Assembly (NCBI GenBank): GCA_021797355.1
Contig: JAJZZX010000004.1
Coordinates: 112,335-176,334 of the forward strand
Origin: Thermoplasmata archaeon
GTDB taxonomy: Archaea; Thermoplasmatota; Thermoplasmata; Thermoplasmatales; Thermoplasmataceae
Direction of reading: 5' to 3'
DNA length: 64,000 nucleotides
Positions 37,931-46,822 of the stretch are shown here, one piece after another. The notes beneath the pieces were generated by a model that saw only the letters and a list, made by a program, of their open reading frames with translations, searched no databases and had not been told where the DNA came from. The translations under genes and the position numbers were made by a program. Numbering within the stretch: the stretch's first letter is position 1; each line of letters begins with the position of its first letter.

Positions 37931-39208
37931 ATGCTAAGGATTCGTTCCTTACTTTTAGTGGCGACCATAATGGCCATGATGCTGCTGGCAGTTGGGGCGC
38001 ATGGAGCTAGCGCCAGCCATAAAGTTGTTCTGGTCCTCAATCTTCACGAAGCAATAGACGCTGGGTCTGACCAGTTCCTGTCAAGTTCCCTAAACCAGGT
38101 AAATTCAGGAAATACTGCAGCAGTCATAATCGACATGAATACTCCTGGCGGCATCCTTGAGAATATGCTCGATATGGTAAGTGCAATAAACAGCACAGAA
38201 GCAAGAGGTGTACCAGTCTACACTTACATTCCAGCCGACGGAAACGGGGCATCAGCCGGATCATACATTGCAATGGCCTGTACTGGCATCTATATGGGCC
38301 CTGGATCGTACATAGGCCCTTCAACACCCATTGTGGTTGGCGGGACTTCACTTGAGCAGAATCACACGGAAGGAGCAATGGCTGCCCTCATGGAGTCAAT
38401 GGCAGAGGCGCATGGAAGAAACGCCACAGCAGCCCTGATAATGGTTTACGACAATGTGGCGTATTCTGCTGCCCAGGCTGTCGACATAAACATAGCAACT
38501 GGAATTTACGGAAACCTGACCGAAATGATTGCCGGCCTTAACTTATCGAGCTACAGTGAGGTTACTGGAAATCCATCCTTCTATGATAATTTCCTTAGCT
38601 TCCTTTCCAACACAACTGTTGACGGGATCCTGATACTCATAGGAAGTGTAGCAATTCTTGCTGATCTTTATCATGGTACAGTTCTGCTCAGTGTGATAGG
38701 CATAATATTTATAGGACTCGGACTGGTTGGGGCAGAAATTGTGAGTGCATCCGTTGTGGGCATAATGATCCTCCTCGTTGGAGCAGTCCTGATATTCCTT
38801 GAGGCAAAAACAGGCCATGGTATTTCCCTTGTGAGTGGCGTGGTTGTTTCCGTTATCGGAACCTTTATGCTGGCATCTCCGTACGCTTCTGGAAATCCAG
38901 GCTACTCACCGTCCCCAATTGGCACTGACTTTTATATAGCAGCAGTTCTTGTTGCGATCCTCGCTGTCATAGTTGGACTCTTGATCAGAAGGATAGCTAT
39001 TTCCCTGAGGGCACAGAAGTATACAGGCGCTGAATCCCTGATATCCAAGACGGCAACAGTAAAGAAGACCCTGAATCCGCAGGGGTGGGTATCTTTTGAA
39101 GGAATACAGTGGGAGGCAAGGAGTGTGGATGGAAGCACCATAGAGGAAGGGCAGAAGGTGGTCATTGTCTCAAGGGAAGGGCTCACGCTGATAGTGAAAA
39201 AAATGTGA
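37931..39208 (+). CDS. NfeD-type membrane serine protease (ClpP/SppA class)
   Basis: About 425 residues from ATG 37931, which starts a clear signal peptide (MLRIRSLLLVATIMAMMLLA). Residues ~30-240 form the ClpP-class domain with IIDMNTPGGILENML and the nucleophile Ser in NGASAGSYIAMA. Four to five membrane helices follow, then a C-terminal NfeD OB domain (KTATVKKTLNPQGWVSFEGI). In stomatin-operon proteases the general-base Lys is expected just before the helix aligned with GAMAALMESMAEAHGRN; here that site reads QNHTEG with no Lys. No stomatin gene is adjacent. An upstream ATG at 37793 would bury the signal peptide. Confidence 0.88.
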   Translation: MLRIRSLLLVATIMAMMLLAVGAHGASASHKVVLVLNLHEAIDAGSDQFLSSSLNQVNSGNTAAVIIDMNTPGGILENMLDMVSAINSTEARGVPVYTYIPADGNGASAGSYIAMACTGIYMGPGSYIGPSTPIVVGGTSLEQNHTEGAMAALMESMAEAHGRNATAALIMVYDNVAYSAAQAVDINIATGIYGNLTEMIAGLNLSSYSEVTGNPSFYDNFLSFLSNTTVDGILILIGSVAILADLYHGTVLLSVIGIIFIGLGLVGAEIVSASVVGIMILLVGAVLIFLEAKTGHGISLVSGVVVSVIGTFMLASPYASGNPGYSPSPIGTDFYIAAVLVAILAVIVGLLIRRIAISLRAQKYTGAESLISKTATVKKTLNPQGWVSFEGIQWEARSVDGSTIEEGQKVVIVSREGLTLIVKKM

Positions 39209-39263
39209 TGGGTTAATCGAATCCTATGTTATTCTTTATATCTTGAATCAAAATTATGTTCCA

Positions 39264-40229
39264 ATGCCCAAAACAATTCTCGGCTATGACGTTGGTGGAA
39301 CAAAGATATCGGCTGTCCTTGGAGATGATAAAGGCAGGATCATAAAATCGGTAAGGAAACCGACCGTAAGGCATCTTGGCGGAGGGCGGCTGAAGGAAGA
39401 TCTCATAAACATGGGCTGGAAACTGCTGGATGAAGTTGGCATTAAGCAGCCTGACAGTATCGGTGTGGTGTTTGCCGGCCTAGTGGATAGGGAAAGGGGT
39501 GTCGTGCTATCATCACCAAATATCTTGGGGCTAAGAAACTTCCCCATAAACAGCGCACTTGAGCATGAGTTTGGAGTTCAGGTCCAACTAGAGAATGATG
39601 CTACTGGTGCAACCATTGCTGAGAGGCTGTTTGGTTCGGGCAGGAATGTTGACAATTTTGTGTACATGACGCTGAGCACTGGAATCGGCGGTGGCGCTTT
39701 TCTCAACGGCCAGCTTTACAGGGGTGCCCATGGCATGGCACTTGAAGTTGGGCATACTGTTGTGATGTCAAATGGGCCGGTATGTGGTTGCGGAAGAAGG
39801 GGCTGCCTGGAAGCCATAGCCGGTGGAAGGGGAATTGCCAGGAGAGTTTCGGAAAACATCACAGCGGTTAAGGAATCCGAGCTCTTTTCAAAGGTAAAGC
39901 CATCTGAAATAGATGCGAAAAAAGTCTTTGAATTCAAGAGAAAGGGGGACATGTTCTCACAGCTTATCATAGAAGAGACCATCTATTATCTAGCCGTGGG
40001 AATAGTAAACATAATAAATATGCTTGATCCAGAGCTCTTCATAATAGGCGGCGGAATTGCCAATGCTGGTAATGAGCTGTTCGGTCCCCTGAGGACTGCT
40101 ATCAGGGAGGAATTCAAGAGCATGTACAGGCCAGTGAAGATTGTGAGGGGGCTGAAGAATGGGCCTGATCTTGCGCCAATTTCAGTACCTCTTTATCAGG
40201 AAATGCTGGATTCTGGCGCCGTACACTAA
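39264..40229 (+). CDS. ROK-family sugar kinase
   Basis: About 321 residues. It has the phosphate-binding GYDVGGTKISAVLGD, the sugar-binding LENDATGATIAERLFG and GIGGGAFLNGQLYRGAHG, and the ROK zinc motif VCGCGRRGCLEAIAGG. It phosphorylates glucose or another hexose. Start ATG at 39264 lies ~25 nt after TTCTTTATATC; a TTG at 39243 in the same frame is too near this TATA element. Confidence 0.9.
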   Translation: MPKTILGYDVGGTKISAVLGDDKGRIIKSVRKPTVRHLGGGRLKEDLINMGWKLLDEVGIKQPDSIGVVFAGLVDRERGVVLSSPNILGLRNFPINSALEHEFGVQVQLENDATGATIAERLFGSGRNVDNFVYMTLSTGIGGGAFLNGQLYRGAHGMALEVGHTVVMSNGPVCGCGRRGCLEAIAGGRGIARRVSENITAVKESELFSKVKPSEIDAKKVFEFKRKGDMFSQLIIEETIYYLAVGIVNIINMLDPELFIIGGGIANAGNELFGPLRTAIREEFKSMYRPVKIVRGLKNGPDLAPISVPLYQEMLDSGAVH

Positions 40230-40275
40230 TGCAGGAATTCATTATTGCATAATTCGCCAGCAAGTTATTTGCTGG

Positions 40276-41316
40276 TTAGAGACCACCGAAGACCTTCTTT
40301 TTCATTGATTTTGGCATGATCTTGGCAAGAGTGATGTATTTCCCCACCGATCTCACCCCATCCCTGTGTATCTTCCTGTGGAGATTATGGTGCCTCATCA
40401 GCCAGGGCTTTATCTCGCTGTCCCATTTTTTCTGATAAACTTCCGGATTGTCCTGGGCAACAGCCATTCCAGCACTGAATCCCGTCCAGAAAGCGCCCTG
40501 CAGGCCGCCAGCTGTTGTGTTAAGAACAGCATTGACCATATCCCCCACATACATGGTGTTGCCAGAGTAAACAGATTCCACTGGAGCTCCCAAAGGAATC
40601 TGGTGGGCCATGCTGTGCAAAGGTGTCCCTTTAACCTCCGGAAATCTCTCCGTAAACTCAGCTAGCACCTTTCTCGGTTGATTAGGCTGTAATGGGTAAT
40701 AACAGACTCCAATTTTTCTGGTGCCTTTGCTGTCCGCAAAATCCCAAAAATATCCACCTGGAGAAGAATCGCTGAACCAGAGTATCATCTGATGGTCACT
40801 TCTGGCAGGCAGTTCCCGGGTTTCCTCATATGCAACCAGGTACTCATCCTTGGCCATTTTTCTACCTAGGTTGGACTGGGGGCCTGCAGCCATTATTATG
40901 TACTTTGCAGTGAGCTCTTCGTTATCCGTAATAACCTTGTTCCCTGAAACTGAGTTCACAGCAGTATTCAATTTTATGTTCAATTTTCCAGCGTAATCTG
41001 TAGAAAGAAATTTTTCGTACTTGGTAAAATCGTATACCAGTCCCACAGGCCTGTCAAAACTCATCGAAATTTCCTTGCCAGTGTCTGTTCTGAAAGACAT
41101 TGAACGAATTTTTGACGCTACTATGCTATCATCTGTAGGCATACCTATCCTTTTAACCCATTCCAATGATACGGCCCCTGTAGACCTTACTGGGACGCCA
41201 ATTTCCTTTTTTCTGTCTAGAATCACATAGCTCTTGTCTGCTTTTTTCAGTGCAATCCCAGCCGCCATACCAGATGTGCCTGCGCCTATTACTATGGCAT
41301 CATAATCGAATGTCAT
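40276..41316 (-). CDS. Geranylgeranyl-reductase-like FAD oxidoreductase
   Basis: About 346 residues. The FAD-binding Rossmann motif is YDAIVIGAGTSGMAAGIALK, and a ribose-binding acid follows (VILDRKKEIG). The second FAD motif GNTMYVGDMVNAVLNTTAGG is the GD element of the geranylgeranyl reductase/p-hydroxybenzoate hydroxylase group. In archaea such proteins saturate the isoprenoid chains of lipids; this one could be a paralogue with another substrate. ATG at 41316 (MTFDYDAIV) fits a TATA element TTTATATTTAAA (minus strand, ~41337-41348). A longer frame to 41376 is unlikely. Confidence 0.82.
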   Translation of the reverse strand: MTFDYDAIVIGAGTSGMAAGIALKKADKSYVILDRKKEIGVPVRSTGAVSLEWVKRIGMPTDDSIVASKIRSMSFRTDTGKEISMSFDRPVGLVYDFTKYEKFLSTDYAGKLNIKLNTAVNSVSGNKVITDNEELTAKYIIMAAGPQSNLGRKMAKDEYLVAYEETRELPARSDHQMILWFSDSSPGGYFWDFADSKGTRKIGVCYYPLQPNQPRKVLAEFTERFPEVKGTPLHSMAHQIPLGAPVESVYSGNTMYVGDMVNAVLNTTAGGLQGAFWTGFSAGMAVAQDNPEVYQKKWDSEIKPWLMRHHNLHRKIHRDGVRSVGKYITLAKIMPKSMKKKVFGGL

Positions 41317-41787
41317 TACAAATCTCTCTATCTGTTTTAAATATAAATTACTTAGTTTTGCTGAACAAGGCGGCATTGCACTCCAATCTGATGATTATAC
41401 TATGCATTTTTTAGGAGTTTTCAAATTTATCTTTGCATAGAAGGATTTGGTAACCTAAGAATTGCGCAGTGTTCCAAAAGTTGTGTATTTATAAATAATT
41501 CCTTATTAAACAGTTCAGCAAATTGCGTCCTCAAAGGAGAAATAGAAAGATCAAATGTGTGGACGAGGCAGAAGATATATTTGCCTTATATTGAGAATAA
41601 CATTATTTGTCTGGAGCTTTGTAAAAATGCCAAAATACTAAAGTAACCTCTTTCTGGAACCTGTTGGAAATATGCTTCAATGCTCTTAGCATATGAGCAC
41701 ATTAAAGTCTGTTGCGGGTGTTCTGGTCCGATATTATTGGAGCTAATCCTATTGTTGTTTCTCTGTGGCTCGAGAATGTTAAAAGAG
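41317..41787. other. 471-bp spacer with promoter-like element and no clear gene
   Basis: It contains the promoter of the upstream flavoprotein at its left end. A further good TATA element in + orientation, TATTTATAAATA (41486-41497), is followed by no convincing ORF; frames after it close within 25-35 codons. An unrecognised small RNA or peptide is possible. Otherwise nothing supported was seen. Confidence 0.4.
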
Positions 41788-41861
41788 AGCCGCCGACGGG
41801 GTTCGATCCCGCGACCTCGTGCTTACCAAGCACGCGCTCTACCAGGCTGAGCTACGACGGC
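41788..41861 (-). tRNA. tRNA-Thr (anticodon GGT)
   Basis: 74-nt cloverleaf on the minus strand. The acceptor GCCGTCG (41861-41855) pairs with CGGCGGC (41795-41789, one G-T pair), and the discriminator is T. Anticodon stem CGTGC/GCACG encloses loop TTGGTAA, giving GGT. The T arm is CGGGATCGAACCCCG. CCA is not encoded and there is no intron. A TATA element (ATTATATAC on the minus strand, ~41886-41895) lies ~25 nt upstream. Confidence 0.95.
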
Positions 41862-42335
41862 AGGGCAATAGTGATGTTTTCCACCGTATATAATTTTTTC
41901 AAGACTGAAATTACACGGCACTGCGAAACACCGAAGATGGAAACTGAATATGAAACGCCCCTTTATCTGACTTATTGTTCATCGAAGACGGTAATAGTGC
42001 CTCGCTTTTGCTTTCCTTTCTCCCTTACTTCTCATAAACTGGTCGGTTTTGCGAGGGCCTGTTGCCTAGTATTGATGCAACCCAGTCACGATCGCTGCCT
42101 TTCTACAAGCACCAATAATACACTTGCCCTCTTCAGTGTCTTTGTGCAATCGGGATATTCTATTGATCTATTCCTCCTCACATACCTAATAACATTAGCA
42201 TTCCCACCATTGTGGGAGGGCCGCCCCCGGAAGAATAGTATCATTGGCATTTAAATTCACCAATGCTTCATGGGTGCAAGTTTCATACCCGTAGGAGTTT
42301 TGAACTCCAGATGGCACAAATCTTATTTATCATAA
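41862..42335. other. 474-bp spacer between tRNA-Thr and mcm
   Basis: It contains the tRNA-Thr promoter (left end) and the mcm promoter (TCTTATTTATCATAA, right end). An open frame runs through the tRNA and into this region but is an antisense artefact. A T-arm-like hairpin GGAGTTTTGAACTCC (about 42295) has no matching acceptor stem and is not called as a tRNA. No other supported feature. Confidence 0.4.
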
Positions 42336-44462
42336 ATGAAACTAACCATGAAGATGATAACTTCCCTAATGGATGATCCAGAGAAAATAAAATCCGGTTG
42401 GCTCAGGATTTTCTCTGAGTTTGGCTACATGGATAGAATCAATAAACTTAGTGTCGTTTATCCAGATGAAAAGTCTCTCTACGTTTCATTCAAGGACGTA
42501 TCAGATTATGGAAGGAACAATGGCTTCGATCAGGGACTGGCCGAAAATCCGGAGCTTTTTATCGCCCTTGGAGAAGAAGTGCTCAAGGATATTGTGCACC
42601 CTGACAGGGGGAAAGTTACCAGAATTAACCTCCGTATAACTGACATAAGTGAGGACCCTGCATTCAGGAAAGAGATAAGACAACTGAGAAGCCCCGACAT
42701 AGGCAAGCTACTGAGCATCACCGGAATAATAAGAAAGAATACAGAGGTTCTGCCCCGGCTTCAGATAGCTGCATTCGAATGCACTGTCTGTGGTGAGATA
42801 AACAAGGTGCCTCAGGAAAGAGGTAAACTTGACGAGCCCCAGGAATGTGCTGGAAAGCTTGAAAGTGGCCTAGACCATTCCAAGGCAAAGTTCAGGCTGA
42901 AGCCTGACCTATCTGAATTCGTAGATACCCAGAAGGTTGAACTTCAGGAAAATCCAGAAACCCTTGAAGGCGGGACCCAACCCCAGAGAATTGCTGTAAT
43001 CATGGAAGACGACATCACTGGGAGGCTTTTCCCCGGTGACAGAGTGACTATTGATGGCATCCTGCGGGCTGAACAGAAGAGAGCGGGCAACATACTTCTC
43101 ACTGAGTATGATATATTCTTCTACGCACTGCACTATAAGAAGTCCAAGGAACTTGAAGAAATAAACATATCCTCTGAGGATGAGGAGAAAATAGTGGCAC
43201 TCTCAAAAACGCCAAACATTATTGATGTCCTTGCGACTTCCATAGCTCCAACCATATACGGAATGGAAATGATCAAGACCACTCTTGTCCTGCAGATGTT
43301 CGGCGGAGTCAGAAAAGTTATGCGTGATGGCACCACCATGAGGGGGGACATACACATCCTTATGGTAGGCGATCCAGGTACAGCCAAATCCCAGCTTTTG
43401 AAATATATGACTGAAATCTCACCACGCGGTGTCTTTGCCTTTGGCAGGGGTTCTAGCGCCGCTGGACTTACCGCTGCGGCAGTCAGGGATGATTTTGGAG
43501 AAGGAAGATGGACACTTGAAGCAGGTGCACTGGTGCTGGCAGATAACGGCTTTGCTGCAATTGACGAGCTGGATAAGATGGATGACAAGGACACAGCTGC
43601 CATGCATGAGGCCATGGAACAGCAGACAATCACCATCAGCAAGGCTGGCATAATGGCCACACTCAAGTCTAGGTGCTCAATCCTAGGTGCTGCCAATCCG
43701 AAGTTCGGAAGATATGACCAGAACAGGCCCATCGTTGACCAGATCGATTTCCCTCCGCCATTGCTTTCCAGGTTTGATGTAATTTTCAAGATAATAGATC
43801 GCCCGGACAGGAGCAACGACGAGAGGCTTGCAGATCATGTGCTCAAGGCACATAGGGTAGGAGAAATATATAGAAGCCTAGAAATGAATGAGATCACAGA
43901 ATTTGAGATACCCGAGGAACAAGGGTTCAAACCACCTGTTGAAAAGGAACTCATAAGAAAATATGTATCCTATGCAAGGACCAGGATTTTCCCAAGACTT
44001 TCAGACGACGCCATTCAGGTTCTTAAGGAAGAATATGTTAAAACAAGGGGCGGAAACCCTGATTCCATACCGATAACCGCAAGGCAACTGGAGTCCACTA
44101 TCAGGCTTGCAGAAGCCGCTGCAAAGGCGAGGCTTTCGCCAATTGTTACCGCCGCTGATGCACTGCTTGCCAAGAAAATCGTTGATTATTACCTTAAGGA
44201 TGTTTCCATGAATAACGGGGAACTTGATATCGATATACTATACACTGGCACCAGCTCAAAGCAGAGATCAGATCTTGAAACTGTCTTCGACATAATAAAG
44301 GAGCTCAAACGTGAGAAAAAGCAAGCAGATGTTGATGAGGTTGTCACCATATCAACTTCCCGGGGGCTGACACAGGAGAGGGCAATAGACGCTATCGCCA
44401 GGCTTAAGAGCGCGGGACAGATTTACGAGCCGTCTTACAGAAAATTAGACGTGATAAGGTGA
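42336..44462 (+). CDS. mcm: Replicative DNA helicase MCM
   Basis: 708 residues. The N-terminal domain has a zinc-ribbon region at ~145-175 and an OB fold. The AAA+ core has Walker A GDPGTAKSQLLK, Walker B FAAIDELDKM, sensor 1 ILGAANPKFGR and arginine finger LLSRFDVIF. A C-terminal winged helix follows (QADVDEVVTISTSRGLTQER). The zinc ribbon shows CTVC and one later Cys (QECAGK); the usual fourth Cys is Lys. The exact start is uncertain: ATG at 42336, 42348, 42354 and 42369 are in frame, and the TATA position favours one of the internal ones. It overlaps the DUF424 gene by GTGA. Confidence 0.96.
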   Translation: MKLTMKMITSLMDDPEKIKSGWLRIFSEFGYMDRINKLSVVYPDEKSLYVSFKDVSDYGRNNGFDQGLAENPELFIALGEEVLKDIVHPDRGKVTRINLRITDISEDPAFRKEIRQLRSPDIGKLLSITGIIRKNTEVLPRLQIAAFECTVCGEINKVPQERGKLDEPQECAGKLESGLDHSKAKFRLKPDLSEFVDTQKVELQENPETLEGGTQPQRIAVIMEDDITGRLFPGDRVTIDGILRAEQKRAGNILLTEYDIFFYALHYKKSKELEEINISSEDEEKIVALSKTPNIIDVLATSIAPTIYGMEMIKTTLVLQMFGGVRKVMRDGTTMRGDIHILMVGDPGTAKSQLLKYMTEISPRGVFAFGRGSSAAGLTAAAVRDDFGEGRWTLEAGALVLADNGFAAIDELDKMDDKDTAAMHEAMEQQTITISKAGIMATLKSRCSILGAANPKFGRYDQNRPIVDQIDFPPPLLSRFDVIFKIIDRPDRSNDERLADHVLKAHRVGEIYRSLEMNEITEFEIPEEQGFKPPVEKELIRKYVSYARTRIFPRLSDDAIQVLKEEYVKTRGGNPDSIPITARQLESTIRLAEAAAKARLSPIVTAADALLAKKIVDYYLKDVSMNNGELDIDILYTGTSSKQRSDLETVFDIIKELKREKKQADVDEVVTISTSRGLTQERAIDAIARLKSAGQIYEPSYRKLDVIR

Positions 44463-44767
44463 AAAGCGAAATAAACATGAAGATGACTCATACACAGGGT
44501 GAGATACTTCTTGCCGCTGCCGATTCTGAGCTCATTGATCAGGATCTGAGGGAAGGAAAACTTCACTTGAAAATCATTCCCCAGTTCTATGGCGAGACGC
44601 GTGTATCAGAGGAGACTTTTCTCTCGTCCATGGCGATCTGTACCATCGCCAACCTTGTTGGCAAACGTGTCGTTAGAATTGCAATAGAGAATGAATTCAT
44701 TGATCCTGATAATGTAATATACATTGATGGTGTACCACACGCCCAGTTTGCCAAGCTGGTGGATTGA
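44459..44767 (+). CDS. DUF424 family protein
   Basis: 102 residues. It matches the small archaeal DUF424 family: GEILLAAADSELIDQDLREG, then IPQFYGETRVSEE, TIANLVGKRVVRIAIEN and the C-terminal VIYIDGVPHAQFAKL. Function is unknown. GTG at 44459 overlaps the mcm stop, and in-frame ATG codons at 44477 and 44483 are alternatives. Its position between mcm and a methyltransferase gene in one transcript suggests a role in information processing, but this is weak evidence. Confidence 0.85.
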   Translation: MKSEINMKMTHTQGEILLAAADSELIDQDLREGKLHLKIIPQFYGETRVSEETFLSSMAICTIANLVGKRVVRIAIENEFIDPDNVIYIDGVPHAQFAKLVD

Positions 44768-44768
44768 C

Positions 44769-45455
44769 TTGGAGAATGGAGTTAGGAAAGAAGACCTAGT
44801 GGTAACTGTATTTGAAAGCATACAGGATCGCTATGACCTTCTTGACAGCTTCATATCATTCGGTCTTGATCAGAGGTGGAGAAGGTTACTCGTATCCGCT
44901 CTTGAACTTAAGTCAGGGCAGGCAGTACTGGATTGCGGCGCTGGAACAGGCAAACTGACGCACGCCATTCTGGAAGCTTGCCCCAGCTGCTCAACCATCT
45001 CCCTTGACATTACAAAGGGAATGTTCAGACCTTCTTATCTTCCGGGAACAAAATTCATACTAGCCAGTGCTGAAGAGATTCCTCTTGGCAATAATTCAGT
45101 GGACAGGGTCGTATCAGCTTATCTGACCAGGAACCTTTCAAGTGTGGACAGATATTTTGCTGAGGCTTTCAGGGTTCTCAAGCCCGGAGGGATTTTTGCA
45201 AACCTGGATATCTATAATCCCGTCACGCCGGGCTTTAGCCTTTTGTTTGGGATCTATTTCTACCATATCGTGCCTCCATTCGGTAATCTAATTACACATT
45301 CCAGGTCATACAGCTATCTTGCGGAATCTGTTAAAAAATTCCATAGTCCGGATGCAATAACAGAAAAGACAAGGAAGGCTGGATTTGAAATCATTAAGGT
45401 GAGGGAGCTTCTATTTGGGTCCATATACATCCATTTAGCCCGCAAGCCTGAATGA
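44769..45455 (+). CDS. UbiE/MenG-like SAM methyltransferase
   Basis: About 228 residues. The N-terminal part VFESIQDRYDLLDSFISFGLD is typical of UbiE/COQ5 C-methyltransferases, followed by the SAM motif VLDCGAGTGKLTHAIL, then LASAEEIPLGNNSVDRVVSA and AFRVLKPGGIFANLDI. A quinone-ring methyltransferase serving the respiratory quinone used by SdhABCD is plausible. TTG at 44769 is chosen: it follows the DUF424 stop by one base, has GGTGG 7 nt upstream, and begins just before the conserved region. ATG at 44724 would overlap DUF424 by 44 bp. Confidence 0.8.
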   Translation: MENGVRKEDLVVTVFESIQDRYDLLDSFISFGLDQRWRRLLVSALELKSGQAVLDCGAGTGKLTHAILEACPSCSTISLDITKGMFRPSYLPGTKFILASAEEIPLGNNSVDRVVSAYLTRNLSSVDRYFAEAFRVLKPGGIFANLDIYNPVTPGFSLLFGIYFYHIVPPFGNLITHSRSYSYLAESVKKFHSPDAITEKTRKAGFEIIKVRELLFGSIYIHLARKPE

Positions 45456-45530
45456 TATGATTCTATTTTTTTCTGGATTTTATGCCTCATATTGATATTA
45501 TATTACTATAATTTAATGCTAAATATTAGT

Positions 45531-45559
45531 CATTAATGTTTATATATGATACATTAATG
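45531..45559. promoter_or_regulatory. trp operon promoter with paired CATTAATG boxes
   Basis: Two copies of the self-complementary octamer CATTAATG, at 45531-45538 and 45552-45559, are spaced 21 bp apart (two helical turns). Between them lies the TATA element TTATATAT (about 45540-45547), which is ~26 bp before the ATG at 45569. A dimeric regulator bound to both boxes on one DNA face would block or assist TBP. This is a candidate operator for tryptophan-responsive control; no regulator gene is adjacent. Confidence 0.6.
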
Positions 45560-45568
45560 CCAATCAAT

Positions 45569-46822
45569 ATGCTTTCATCACAGGAAAAAGAGCTAATTCC
45601 GGAAAACTGGTACAACGTCGTCCCGGATCTTCCGGAGCAATTGCCGCCCCCAATCGACAACGAGGCTGAAAGATCTTCAATAGAACTCCTCAACAGGATA
45701 CTGCCCAAGGAGGTTCTGAGGCAGGAATTCACTTTCCAGAGATACATGAAGATACCGGATGACATCAGGGAGATCTATGAGCAGATAGGCCGGCCTACAC
45801 CTCTTGTTAGGGCACGCGGTTTGGAGCAATTCCTGGATTACTCGGGAAAAATATACTTCAAATATGAGGGTGCTACTGTAACAGGATCTCATAAGATTAA
45901 TACGGCTATTCCGCAGGCCATATATGCCGCAAAGGAGGGAGTGCAAAAGGTTGTAACAGAGACAGGAGCGGGCCAGTGGGGCACTGCCACAAGCGTTGCG
46001 GCGTCGTTCGCAGGCATCAAGGCAAAGATCTTCATGGTCAGGATAAGCTACCAGCAGAAACCCCTGCGAAAAAAGATTATGGAACTCTATGGAGGTACAG
46101 TTTCCCCAAGTCCTTCAGATGAGACAAGATTCGGCAGGAACCTTCTCAAGGACAACCCCGATCATCCCGGCTCTCTTGGGATAGGCATAGGTGAAGCTGT
46201 GGAATATGCCCTGGATCATGATTTGAGATACCTGGTAGGGAGCGTATTCAACTCAGTACTTACGCACCAGAGCATAATCGGCCTGGAGACAGAGAAACAG
46301 CTTGAAATTGCCGGTGAAGAGCCCGATGTGCTTATAGGCTGTGTGGGAGGAGGAAGCAACTTTGGCGGATTCTCGTTCCCCCTCATCAAGAAATTCAAGG
46401 AGGTGGAAGTCATAGCATCCACGGCTGCTGAGGTTCCAAAGTTCTCTCATGGTGAGTACAAATATGACTATGTAGACACAGCCAGAATTCTGCCATCTGT
46501 GAAGATGTATTCTCTGGGTGCTGACTTTGTTCCGGAAAAAATCTATGCTGGAGGCCTCCGCTATCATGGAGCCGCCCCGTCTCTCTCCATGCTCGTAAAG
46601 ACAGGCAGGGTGGCCACAAGAGATGAGGATGAAAACCATGTCATCCAGGCACTGAAAATATTCTCAAAGACCCAGGGGATTGTCGCTGCTCCAGAGTCTG
46701 GGCACGCACTGGCATCTGCCATTGACTATGTCAGGAAGCACAAGCATGAGAAGAAGACCGTAGTTGTAAACGTAAGCGGTCACGGGCTTCTTGATCTATC
46801 AATTTTCAGGGATGATAAATGA
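45569..46822 (+). CDS. trpB: Tryptophan synthase beta subunit, TrpB2 type
   Basis: 417 residues. A PLP enzyme joining indole and serine. The TrpB2 class is shown by the long N-terminus (LIPENWYNVVPDLPEQLPPP), the PLP lysine in GATVTGSHKINTA, the TETGAGQWGTATS motif and GCVGGGSNFGG. Start ATG 45569 (MLSSQEKEL) is preferred over 45536 because the TATA box lies between the two. It is the only trpB in this operon and is followed by trpA with an ATGA overlap, so this TrpB2 probably serves as the partner of TrpA. Confidence 0.94.
   Translation: MLSSQEKELIPENWYNVVPDLPEQLPPPIDNEAERSSIELLNRILPKEVLRQEFTFQRYMKIPDDIREIYEQIGRPTPLVRARGLEQFLDYSGKIYFKYEGATVTGSHKINTAIPQAIYAAKEGVQKVVTETGAGQWGTATSVAASFAGIKAKIFMVRISYQQKPLRKKIMELYGGTVSPSPSDETRFGRNLLKDNPDHPGSLGIGIGEAVEYALDHDLRYLVGSVFNSVLTHQSIIGLETEKQLEIAGEEPDVLIGCVGGGSNFGGFSFPLIKKFKEVEVIASTAAEVPKFSHGEYKYDYVDTARILPSVKMYSLGADFVPEKIYAGGLRYHGAAPSLSMLVKTGRVATRDEDENHVIQALKIFSKTQGIVAAPESGHALASAIDYVRKHKHEKKTVVVNVSGHGLLDLSIFRDDK

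Noticed and set aside
41712..42254. 180-codon frame on the + strand across tRNA-Thr
   Set aside because: Its EPPTGFDPATSCLPSTRSTR part is the well-known antisense reading of a tRNA; the rest has no protein character.
42290..42310. T-arm-like hairpin GGAGTTTTGAACTCC near the mcm promoter
   Set aside because: No acceptor, D or anticodon stems can be fitted around it on either strand.
43133..43816. 227-codon frame antisense to mcm
   Set aside because: Shadow of the helicase core; Ser/Leu-rich, no promoter, no family.
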